NCBI GenBank assembly: GCA_002943765.1 | Contig: PQWQ01000026.1 | Location: forward strand, 248,001 to 312,000 | Length of the DNA: 64,000 bases | Reading direction: 5' to 3' | Source of the DNA: Psoroptes ovis | Lineage: Eukaryota > Arthropoda > Arachnida > Sarcoptiformes > Psoroptidae | Shown here: positions 11,043 to 20,835 of the stretch, in pieces | How positions within the stretch are numbered: the first letter of the stretch is position 1 | Layout: the number at the start of each line of letters is the position of its first letter | Made by a program: the position numbers and the translations under genes | The notes under the pieces: model-generated | The model's database searches: none | The model's input: only the letters and a program-made list of their open reading frames with translations | Told to the model about the DNA's origin: nothing

Positions 11043-12820
11043 CTCTGTTTGATTTTTGAATTTTTCTACTTCAGCTGAACTGAACTGATTTGTTTATTTT
11101 TTTTTTGTTTTACGCATAATTTAAAAGGCAAAATGCATGTGTGTGAACAACATAAACATAAACAAAAACGAAAATAAACAAATGACTATAGTTTTTTATA
11201 AAAAACAAAAACAAAAAACTTTCAAAAAAAAATTTTTGAAATGAAAAAATCCCCGAAAGATTATTGTTATTGTTGTTGATTTTTTCATACACTTCAATGA
11301 TTTTGATTCATTGTATTCATTTTTATTATGTTTTTCTGGTGCTTTAAATCAAAAAACATTAAAAAAAACTTCAAGTTTTTTTTTTAAATAATTTGAAATT
11401 TGCATGTGAAATGAACAACAAAAGGACATCATCATCATGAAGTTTTATAATGAAAATCATCAAATGTAAATCAAAATGCATATGTACACATATACATTAT
11501 GATTCAATGATTTTACGATTAATGTATGTGTTTGTGTATTTATGTTTTATATACTTGGAAAGAGAAAATTTTGAATTTTGTTTGATTTTCAAAAGAAAAT
11601 TGAAAAATCTTGAATACGCCCTTTGAATATTGATTAAAATAATAATAAAAATTCAAATGAATACATTGGATGGATTATAAAGAAAATTTGAAAAAAGAAG
11701 AAATTAATATTAAAACGGGCAAATATAAACAAACAACAATCAATCAATCCATGCAGAAATTTGAATAATAAAACCAAATTCAATGTGAAATATAATATCC
11801 AAATACATATATCATAAACAATATATCCAATCAATATATTTTATTGCTATCCAATCCAATAGTATTGTGATTAGATCATAATACTATTTATTGGATAGAT
11901 CAATAACAAATCATCGATTTATTGGTGTTTTATGATTGTATCAATCATAAAACTACAAATCTTCAAACCGAAAAATGTTAATAATTCATCAAATTCAAAC
12001 ACAAAGTTTCAAAATATGAAATTCAAATAAATTCAAACCAATGAATCAATGATTGTATCATATGATTATCGTTGAAAATTGATATTTGTTCAGAGAAAAT
12101 TTTGAATTCTTACATGTTTGCCGATTCGACGATATGCAAAATTTAAAGATGCCTGTAATTGAAAACGATCGGCATCGCACCTTAAATGCTTAATGTTATT
12201 ATAACAGAATTCAAGCGCATAACTAATCGATTTAAATTCAAAGATTCATTCAATTATTGCTTTAATCATGCATCTAACAATCTATTCATTCGAATAATTA
12301 ACTGAAAATACATAATCAATAATTTCAATTCGAAGAAGAAGATTCATTGAATCAAAGATAATTTTATTCATATATATTTCTGTCCACTCAAAAACCTGTT
12401 GAATATATCTGCATATTTGTTTTTGAATGTTTTTTTTTAAAGATGAAAAAAAATATCATTCAAAATTCGACCTTCACAAAGATATGATGTGATTTTTTCA
12501 ATGATGATATAAATGATAATATCAATATTGATGATTATTGACCAATGATCAATGAATATTTGTGAGTTTTTTTTTCTTCTTGTTTGATTTAATTTTTTTC
12601 GTTTCACAATACAATTGACGTCAATGATGATACACCGATGAATTAAGCTATAAACATCCTCAAAATTATGTATTAAATTCAAATGAACATGAAAATCTAA
12701 TTCAATATTTTGAAATTATTATTATTTCAAAAAAATCAAATATTATTATCATTCGATTTTGAACTTTTGTTTAATATCTACTTGTTTAATAATCTAATAT
12801 CTTCTTGTTTAATAATTCAT

Positions 12821-13313
12821 ATGTCATTTCGAATAATGGCTAAAAAGATAACAAAATTAAGTAAATTACGTAATCAAACATTGAAAACAAATGATCGCCA
12901 TCATGTGCCATTACCGACTGGGAAATATCAAAAAATTGGTTGCCGTGATATGATGATTGGGCTATCGCGTAAAAGTGGAATTTTGGCACGGCTATATTAT
13001 CCAGCAAAGCTGAATGATAATGAAAAACATTATGAAATGAATCCATACCTTTGGCCCAATTGGCTACCGCATGAATATTATACACAAGGTTTTGCTGATG
13101 TTGCCAATATACGATCTAAATTTATGTTTTCGGTGGCTAATAAAGCTCGTAAGAAAAATGTATTCATACCGGCAATACCAAATGCTCGGCCTTATAAATT
13201 GCCTGAAGGACAAAAATATCCTATCGTTATATTATCACATGGTCTCGGTTCATGTCGTACTACATATTCAGCTATTTGTTGTGAATTAGCATCACATGGA
13301 TTTGTTGTTGCAG
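12821..13313 (+). CDS. PAF-AH exon 1
   Basis: Encodes the N terminus through VILSHGLGS and ends at G|GTAATA in phase 1 after ASHGFVVA. It contains the family's WLPHEYYTQGFA block, about residues 81-92. The frame reads open further upstream, but only from non-ATG codons. Confidence 0.88.
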
Positions 13314-14732
13314 GTAATATTCATTTATCAGTCATAAAAAATGAGAATCTAATATTATATTTTCAATTCTTAAATCAATAACAGCTTTAGAACATCGTGA
13401 TAATTCAGCATGTTTAACATTTTATCCGAAACGTGCAACATATTCATTTAAAAATTCAAATCCAGACTTTTTTAATCAAACTGGTGATGTTGTCGATGGT
13501 GATGATGAAGTGGATTTTGGTGATGAAATCGATGATCCAAATTATGTACCACCTAAGGCCTTATCAACATTAACAAATATACCACATTTAGAATTAGCAT
13601 GGATTAGATTTCGTTATGTGAGCGTATTTCGTACGGATAAAAATATTTTAGCATTTAGAAAAAAACAAGTAAATCATCGTGTACGTGAATGTACTCGTGC
13701 ATTAGATTTAATGGAAGCATTGAATGCTGGCTATGAAATCGATAATCTACTTGATCCTGGATATGATAATAGCGAATTTGAAAATATGCTCGGTATATTT
13801 ATAATGAATATCTTGTTTTTTAGATTATTTTAATTTTTTCTTCGATAAGATTTAAATAGTGTATCTGTTATGGGTCATTCATTTGGCGGTGCAACAGCAT
13901 TAATGGCAGGTGCAACTGAATTACGATTCAAAACAGTAATATCATTAGATCCATGGATGTTTCCAATCAAAGATGAATCATTAGATTTGATAACACAACC
14001 AGTATTGTTGATATTTTCAGAAAATTTATCGAAAATGCCTAACACCAAAGCAATTATTGAATGGATAAATAGTTCAAATGAATCAAATGATAATGAAAAA
14101 ACGGCTGTAATCATAAATGGTAGTAATCATCTAGGACAAAGTGATATACCATACGTATTCAGTGCTTTCAATCAAATATTCAATACATTTCAATGGTGTA
14201 ATCGTATCAAACCGATAATGGTACATGATTTAACCACACATCTTGCTATGCAATTTATGGCTAAACATTTAGGTAATTATCATCATAATCATTATTATTA
14301 TAGTTATAATACATACATGTGTAGTGTTTCGGTATTTTGTACATATTTATTATTTGATAATACATTGTATCGAATCGATTTTTGATCACATTGTAATTTG
14401 ATTAGAAACTCACATTACAATCAATGATCAATGAACTAATATCACGTGCATATATTACATAGAAAATCATGCATTCATAAAATAATCAACAATCATTCGA
14501 TTGATTGATTGAATCATTCATTTTCAAAGCATTTGATCAATTCACATGATTAATTTTTGATTATTAATTATTATTATCAATTCAATTTTCAATTTAATTC
14601 AATTTTTTTAATATTTCTTAATTATTCATTTTTTATATAGACATCACAATCGATACAGATCGAATCGATCAATATTTGAATGAAGAACGTGAACGTCGTA
14701 TACGGCCATTGATAAAAATGAAGAAGAAATAA
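12821..14732 (+). CDS. PAF-acetylhydrolase-like phospholipase, 4 exons
   Basis: Exons 12821-13313, 13385-13792, 13850-14272 and 14641-14732 join in frame to 471 codons plus stop. This is an alpha/beta hydrolase of the PAF-acetylhydrolase group (PLA2G7/PAFAH2), which removes short or oxidised sn-2 acyl groups from PAF and phospholipids. Visible hallmarks are VILSHGLGS near residues 136-144, EHRDNS after the first intron, the nucleophile elbow GHSFGG (Ser311), SLDPWMFP (Asp334) and NGSNHLGQSD (His394): a complete triad in family order. Introns are GT-AG, of 71, 57 and 368 bases, all phase 1. The start is the first in-frame ATG; a second at 12836 is possible. No signal peptide follows either ATG, so a cytosolic PAFAH2-like enzyme is more likely than the secreted form. 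The length is slightly above the human enzymes (392 and 441). An acidic segment (residues about 190-215) lies between the second and third conserved blocks. Confidence 0.93.
13385..13792 (+). CDS. PAF-AH exon 2
   Basis: Begins after AACAG and completes an Ala codon to give VAALEHRDNS, a conserved family block. It ends NML plus one base at G|GTATAT. It includes an Asp/Glu-rich insert and the helix bearing VRECTRALDLMEALNAG. Confidence 0.88.
13850..14272 (+). CDS. PAF-AH exon 3, catalytic
   Basis: Carries all three triad residues (Ser311, Asp334, His394). The acceptor after GATAAG completes an Asp codon and leads into DLNSVSVMGHSFGG. The donor is TTAG|GTAATT in phase 1. Confidence 0.92.
14641..14732 (+). 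CDS. PAF-AH exon 4, C terminus
   Basis: Follows a pyrimidine-rich tract and TATATAG, completing an Asp codon. It encodes a short charged tail that ends in a lysine cluster and TAA. Reading through intron 3 instead would add an unrelated Tyr/His-rich tail and stop at 14385. Confidence 0.8.
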
Positions 14733-15014
14733 TAATAATTTTTCAAAATAGAAAAAGTGAAAGATTTCATTTCATTTCATCATATTTTTTTTTTGTTTGA
14801 CCAAAATTTTAATCACAATTTTTTTTCAATTTTCAAATTTTATTCAAATGTGAGTCCATTCAATAATTATTTCAATAATGACATGGAAAAACCAAAAAAC
14901 AGAAAATGAAATAATTATTATTTAATTATTAATGTTGTCTTGAAGAAAGAGAAAAAAATTTCAGAAAAAAAACCAAAATTTGAAAGATTTTCAATGTTTC
15001 TTACGATTATATAT

Positions 15015-15096
15015 TACAGGTTGTCCGAAAAGTTCTTGCCAATTTTCTCATAATTCTCTACGATATAATTGGCCAGAACTTTTCGGACAACCTAAT
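15015..15096. mobile_element. palindromic mariner-like MITE, copy 3 (subtype A)
   Basis: Near-symmetric hairpin with arms GGTTGTCCGAAAAGTTCTTG and CCAATTTT, returning as AATTGGCCAGAACTTTTCGG and ACAACC, with a loop near CTCTACGATAT. It lies in the 3' flank of the hydrolase gene. Confidence 0.85.
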
Positions 15097-15559
15097 AATT
15101 GAATTACGAAGAAAAAAACATTGATTATTTTCAAAACAAAATTTATTTTCAATTATAAAATATGTATTGGAAGTGAAAAATACATTTTCAAGAAAACCCA
15201 AAAACAAAAAAAATAAATAAGTTTTAATGATAAAGTGAATGGATTGAAAGTGTTGAAAAATAATGTTGAATGAATTAATGAATGAAAACAAAAACAAAAA
15301 AAAAAATTCAAAATATGTATTATGAAATGTGTATTATGTATGGATTATGTATGTAGGTAATTTTTTTTTTTTTTGAACGGTTTAAGTATCCACATAAATA
15401 AATAATTAATATTAAGCCATTGATTGATTAATTAATCGAATTAATTGATCGATATTTTTTCGTTTGTTTGTTTTTGTTGTAAAAATTTTTTTGGCAAAAT
15501 AATGGAATGAAATGATTTACATTATTAATAATCATTATGTATTCAAAATTTTCAAAAAA

Positions 15560-15565
15560 TTTATT
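15560..15565 (-). terminator. candidate polyadenylation signal AATAAA
   Basis: A canonical hexamer on the minus strand about 90 bases past the stop of the cysteine-rich peptide gene. The spacing is plausible, but such hexamers are frequent by chance in this composition. Confidence 0.35.
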
Positions 15566-15650
15566 TTGATGAATTATATCGGTGGTCATTTTTTTTGATT
15601 ATGATTGAAAAATTATGAATTCAGGTAATGTATGTATGTATTGATGAATT

Positions 15651-16178
15651 TTACTTTGATTTTTTCTGCTGTTCTAAATCATAATTAACAAATTTATAAC
15701 AATATTCACGTACACCATCTAAATTTAGACAACATAAATAGAATGCATCTTCATTATCGGTCAATTGGCCACATTGTGCACACATTGTATAATTATCATT
15801 TGAACCGCATGGATTTTTTTCGGTCATTTTTTTCAATACATTTTTCCATTCATCATTTTCATCATTATTCATCATCATTGTTGATGTTGATGATGTTCGT
15901 TGTAGATCATCTTGATGTTGTTGTTGTTCATGATGTTCAAATGAATTTTGTTCAGATTCTGATCTTTGTATTGATGATGATGATATTGATTCAGATTCAG
16001 ATGGCAATGATTGTGTTTGTAATAATAATGATGATTCTTGATCTAAATTTTTCAATGGATTACAATTGAATCCATTATGATAATTATCAATTGTTAATAA
16101 TATTATCGATATTATCATCAATATCGATAGCGATAATTTTTTTAAAATTTTTAAATAATTATTATTATTTAATGACAT
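15651..16178 (-). CDS. secreted six-cysteine peptide precursor
   Basis: Intronless frame of 175 codons from its first ATG. Residues 1-34 form a classic signal sequence: a short basic stretch followed by an Ile/Leu-rich core (SLSILMIISIILLTI). Residues about 35-120 are a Ser/Gln/Glu/His-rich low-complexity spacer. The C-terminal part after a Lys-Lys pair is compact and holds six cysteines spaced C-x8-C-x2-C-x12-CC-x9-C, with core CAQCGQLTDNEDAFYLCC. It ends in another Lys-Lys three residues before the stop. The layout (signal, spacer, dibasic-bounded Cys-rich end) is that of a peptide hormone, neuropeptide or other small secreted-factor precursor. I cannot name the family. A minus-strand AATAAA lies about 90 bases downstream. 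Confidence 0.75.
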   Translation of the reverse strand: MSLNNNNYLKILKKLSLSILMIISIILLTIDNYHNGFNCNPLKNLDQESSLLLQTQSLPSESESISSSSIQRSESEQNSFEHHEQQQHQDDLQRTSSTSTMMMNNDENDEWKNVLKKMTEKNPCGSNDNYTMCAQCGQLTDNEDAFYLCCLNLDGVREYCYKFVNYDLEQQKKSK

Positions 16179-17360
16179 TTTTAATTCATTCAAGGTGTTT
16201 ATTATAGATGAGAAAAAGATAATCAATGATTCGTCGTTGTTTCAAATAAATTGAATGGAAATTTTACGTTTTGTACTTGTATAAATAATTATGTAAGTTT
16301 TAATACATTAAATGAATGTGTATGTATGTATGTAAGAGGCAACTTGTTTGATTATTTTTTTCTTAAATAAATACAGCAAAATATAAGTATTTGTTTGTAG
16401 TAATGAATATGAATCAACAATCAAAATGATGATTTGCTAAAAAGATGATAATCAGATTAATGAATCACGCTTTAAATGATGTTAATAAAAATGCTGAAAA
16501 TGTAAATTTTAAAATTTAAATAGTTGAAAATTGATGAATTTTTTATTTTTTCAAAAATATTAGTTTTGGGACATTTCCCCGTGTGAAAAAGGTGGCAAAA
16601 AAAAAAAAAACTTTAACCCTTTGATCACTGATAGCTTAATGTTTGATTTATTTTTATAATAATAATTGATTGATAGATAGATATTTTTGAAATGATTTGA
16701 GATATTTTTGGAATTATTTATTTATTTATTTATTTGTTTTTCAAAAATAATTCAAAATTTTAAAATTTAAAATTCAATTTTATTTGATTTGCTGCTGTTG
16801 TTGTTGATTGATGATTGATAATAATTATAATTATAAATTGATCGCATCACATCAAATCACATCACATCATACTCCTTTTTATATTAAAATGATCATCATC
16901 ATCATCATCATCATTACATTACATGGCATATAGATGATTTAATGATCAAGATTTTTAAATTTGTGTGTGTTTGTATGTGTCAATTTGTATTTAATTTGTA
17001 TTATAAACATACATATAGTATACAGTAAAAGATATAATTAAACAACAAATAGTTCATTCAATTCGTTCAGAAAATCAACCAGCAGTAATATTTATGAATA
17101 TATGTTCAACATACACACACACACACACTGACACACACGCAACATGCATATATCAAATGATAGTTCATAGATAATTAAATCAAACAAAAAAAAAAACAAA
17201 AAATTAAGCATCATTCAATCATTCAACAAACAGTGTATTGGTGTTTTATGGGACGATCATTTTCGAATGAGAATGGTAATTAAAACAAAACAAAAAAAAA
17301 ATTGATTCAAAAATTGAAATTGCATCCAACACACATATATACTTTGATGTTTAATATTTG

Positions 17361-17438
17361 GGTTGTCCGAAAAGTTTATTACGCTTAATCAATGAAGAGT
17401 TGTTTATGAAAATTGATCAAAACTTTTTGGACAGCCTA
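17361..17438. mobile_element. palindromic mariner-like MITE, copy 4 (subtype B)
   Basis: GGTTGTCCGAAAAGTTTATT followed by ACGCTTAATCAATGAAGAGT, ending AAAACTTTTTGGACAGCCTA. It is the asymmetric form with an inner GCTTAATCAAT block, immediately upstream of the GC-rich islet. Confidence 0.85.
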
Positions 17439-17494
17439 ATACTTTAATATTTCAGTGAAAAGCGTGATGAACAACGATCAATTTTGACAATTTA

Positions 17495-17580
17495 CGATCG
17501 ACGGTGACGATGGCGGCCATGTTGGTGGTGGTGGTGGTGGCGGCGGTGACGATGGTGGACGTCATAGAAACGTCTTTCGT
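17495..17580. promoter_or_regulatory. GC-rich islet with YY1- and CRE-like motifs
   Basis: About 85 bases of GGT/GGC-rich sequence in otherwise very AT-rich DNA. It contains ATGGCGGCCAT, matching the YY1/Pho core, and TGGACGTCAT, matching a CRE-like site. A 25-codon frame starting at that ATG (17510-17587) is Val/Ala-rich and looks incidental. It could be a promoter or enhancer, or simply a GGT repeat. Confidence 0.3.
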
Positions 17581-17968
17581 AAAATGATTTAAAAAAGAAT
17601 AATAATTAATTATGAATTTTCAGTATTCAATGGGTATATTGCCACCATTTGATTTTGTTTTTTGATTATTTTTGATATCATATTCAATTTCAAAGCATTA
17701 TATTCATCCAAAATTAATCATTTTTAAATCATATTTTTAGGATAATGAAAAAATGAGGATTATCATTATTCATTTTTTTGAAAAAATCTTTATTTTTTTT
17801 TGCATGCATTGGCTGCATATGCATTTGATTTACTAAAATGCTCCATAAAGTTTAATGGCAAGCATATATTTAATGTGTAATTGAATGCGATGCACGATGA
17901 TGCATGGTGTGTGTGTGTGTGTGTGATAAATAATCGTTTTGTTTTGATTATAATCATTATGATAAATA

Positions 17969-18043
17969 TTGTCCGAAAAGTTTTTCGTCGATTTTCAAAT
18001 GTTTTTCAATTAGTAAATCGACAAAAACTTTTAGGACAACCAA
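17969..18043. mobile_element. palindromic mariner-like MITE, copy 5 (subtype D, inverted)
   Basis: Read in reverse it matches the copy at 712-790, including the loop ACTAATTGAAAAACAT. Arms are GTCCGAAAAGTTTTTCGTCG and CGACAAAAACTTTTAGGACA. Confidence 0.8.
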
Positions 18044-20835
18044 ATATGAATATTTCGATGACACTAGTTGCTGCAGCATTTTTGATTTTCAATTTTTGAT
18101 TTTCAATTTTGTTTTTGGCTGCTGCTACAGTTGAAAATTCATTGATTTGGATAAATTTAGAATCAATGAATTTTCAAAAAAAATAATAAAAAGAAAAATT
18201 AATATTCATTTCCATTGAATTTGTTCAAAAAAAGATTTGGAACAAATTCAAAAAAAAAAATAATATTCAAATTCAAAATAATTCAAGGCATTAATCGCAA
18301 TTAATCAAGAGTTAATCTTCATTTTTAATTAATTCACTCAGTATAATGAGTATTTTGTTTGTTTACTCCAAATCTTGAATTAATAGGATTTAATCTTTCA
18401 AATATTAATCAGAATATTGATAATTACAAAAAATATGAATCATAATCGATCAATGATATATTGAATGGGATTATTGTTATTATTGATTATGATTGAATGC
18501 AATTTCATTCAATCAATTAACTTATTTATTCAAATGAATCTCATATCAAAATTTATCGAGAGAAAAATCTTACATAGAAAAAATTCATTTTTTTTTGATA
18601 ATTGAAAATCATTACATTTTATTAAGATATAGATATATATATTTGGCGGCAAAAATAAAATGACAATTTCAAATCAACAAAAAAAAAAGCTTTGAAATAA
18701 TGCAATTGAATTGATTTTCAAATCGTTTAAAGGTTCAAAATGCTTTGAAATATCTTTGTATTATTTTCATTTCAGATTAGAAATGTATGGTGAATACAAT
18801 GATGATGATGAAATGATATGATTTCCCATTTCAAGGACAGCTTGAAATTCATTTGGAATTATTATTTATTTATTTGTTATTATTTCAAATAATAATTTCT
18901 TTCTCAAGAAATTTTCTTGAAGAAATAATCATAAGAATCAAAGATTTTCTCAAGAAATCTTTGGTTTCGCTCATGATTATTGTCGAATTAAAAGAAAAAT
19001 TCATCTCAATCATTTTCAATTTTTGATTAATCAAAGAAAAAAAACAAAGATTGAATCATTTAAATTTTATTATTCAAATATAATTGAATCATATGACCAA
19101 AAGATGATCATTGATTTTGATAAGAAAATTTATTGACACTTTTACAAAATTATTACATCAGAACATTGTTCAATTATCATTTTGAACAATTTAAATTTTG
19201 AATTTTGAATGATTGCAATTTATTGTAATATTTCACATTTGAATTTCACATAGATTCTAATTAAGTATATCAATGTTTAAAGTTCATTATTTCTACCAAA
19301 AATTTTCCAACGTGTCAAATATCGATGCGAAATTTAAGTAAACTTGTAATGCAATAATTGAAATGAATGAATCATTGAATTTTTAATTTCACTTTCAATT
19401 TCATTCATTTCTGATTATCAGCACTTAAAAGGTCAATAAATTTTCAATGTATGCAATGTATGTTGATGTACGTGTGTTGCTTGCTTGTTTATTCAATTGC
19501 AACATGTGTGTGATTTCGGTCATGGTGCAATAACAGTGATGCGAAAAGTAAGATTTATGGCAGAAATTTACAGAATTCGATGAAATCGGGGAAGCAATTC
19601 ACACATATATTACACACATACGAATTGCTGTTTGTTCGATTTGTGCACATACAACATTGACCAATTGATAACGAGTTTATTGATTCATTCATTTATTCAT
19701 TCATTCATTTATATCTATAAATAGACAGATGATAAGCAAAAAAAAAAAAAATAAACAAAATTGTATGTCCAAACATGTGTAAACATGATTCATTCATTGA
19801 GAAAAAAAAATAGAATGAAGAAACCTTTATTTGAAATCAAAATTTCAATGCTAATGACCAATGATTTTGATTAAGAAATTTTCCATTATTCACTTATTTA
19901 TATCATATCATATATCAAATGAAATAAATGAAAATTTTTTATCCGAAAAAAAAAGAAAATTTCCCATATGTCAACACAAGAGATATGATTCCAATTTATA
20001 ATGACCAAATAGTCAAGAATAAATGATAATCTAGGAAATTTCCAATTAATTAACGAGTTTTACCATGCATTTGGACATGTATGACATGTTAATTCATCAT
20101 CGTCAGGTTCAAAGCAATCAGATTTTATCAATGTTTTTTAAATCATTTAAAGACTCTGAAGCCTGGCATTTTATTCATTTTTTAGGGAAAAATTTCAAAA
20201 AAAAAATTTACTTAAACAATTGAAAATGCTCTTTGAATAATGGCATTTAAAAGATCAACAATTAACTTGAGATTTTCAGGCATAAAATCATTGATGATTG
20301 GGAGTTGTCAATAGATTATAAACATTAGTCAACTTCAAACACATTGAATTGATTGAATTTCAATCAGTTTATCATTGTTGGCGCTTAATTTTGATGAAAT
20401 ATTTGTTTCTATGTTGAGTGGTAAAAATTGATCAAAGATTGATTTGTCAATCAACGAAAATTGATTGATATGTGGTGATGCCCATGTATTATTATGGTGA
20501 TTTTTTGTGCAAGTTTATGATCAGAAAATTTTTGATTATGATATGATTGAATTAAGATTCATCGAATTATCAACAACATCATTTAATAGTTTTGCCAAAT
20601 TTTGATAAAAAGTTGAATCTCTTGAACAAAAAAACAACGATATATATTAATCAAAATTTAACAATGTCAATCAAAACATCAATTAATCATTTATTTGCAT
20701 GTTTTCTCATTCTTTAATAGATTTTTCAAGCATCCATGACCTGAATATCTATACAAACATATATTAGCAGTGGCCAAAACATGGCATATAATTTTCGATT
20801 TTTTCAAAAATTTTGATTAGATAACGATTACAAAA

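Larger units (their letters stand above)
7807..12820. other. intergenic, repeats and short motifs only
   Basis: Five kilobases without a recognisable exon. It contains a 26-base perfect palindrome (10570-10595), two CTCF-core-like motifs (10957-10973 and 11030-11042), a poly-A run of about 26 (8470-8495), and several ATT or TTA microsatellites. The upstream regulatory region of the acetylhydrolase gene presumably lies at its right end, but I see no definite core promoter. Confidence 0.55.
14733..15650. other. 3' flank of the hydrolase gene, no gene seen
   Basis: AT-rich sequence between converging genes, containing one hairpin mini-element (15015-15096). Polyadenylation signals for both neighbours should lie here; a minus-strand AATAAA at 15560-15565 fits the peptide gene. 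Confidence 0.6.
16179..20832. other. intergenic, repeats and one GC-rich islet
   Basis: No recognisable exon. It contains hairpin mini-elements (17361-17438, 17969-18043), a GC-rich islet (17495-17580), ATC/CACAT microsatellites around 16850-16915, and AC/GT runs near 17117 and 17907. Sequence just upstream of 16178 presumably carries the peptide gene's promoter, which I cannot define. Confidence 0.55.

Noticed and set aside
12710..12820. N-terminal extension of the PAF-acetylhydrolase frame with a hydrophobic stretch resembling a signal peptide
   Set aside because: It begins at TTG, not ATG; the first in-frame ATG is at 12821. It could be coding only if an upstream exon splices into it, which I could not show.
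15651..16226. Longer frame of the six-cysteine peptide gene starting at 16226
   Set aside because: That position is TTG; the first ATG is at 16178 and places a typical signal sequence directly at the N terminus.
17510..17587. 25-codon Val/Ala-rich frame in the GC-rich islet
   Set aside because: It is generated by the GGT/GGC repeat; too short and repetitive to support as a peptide gene.
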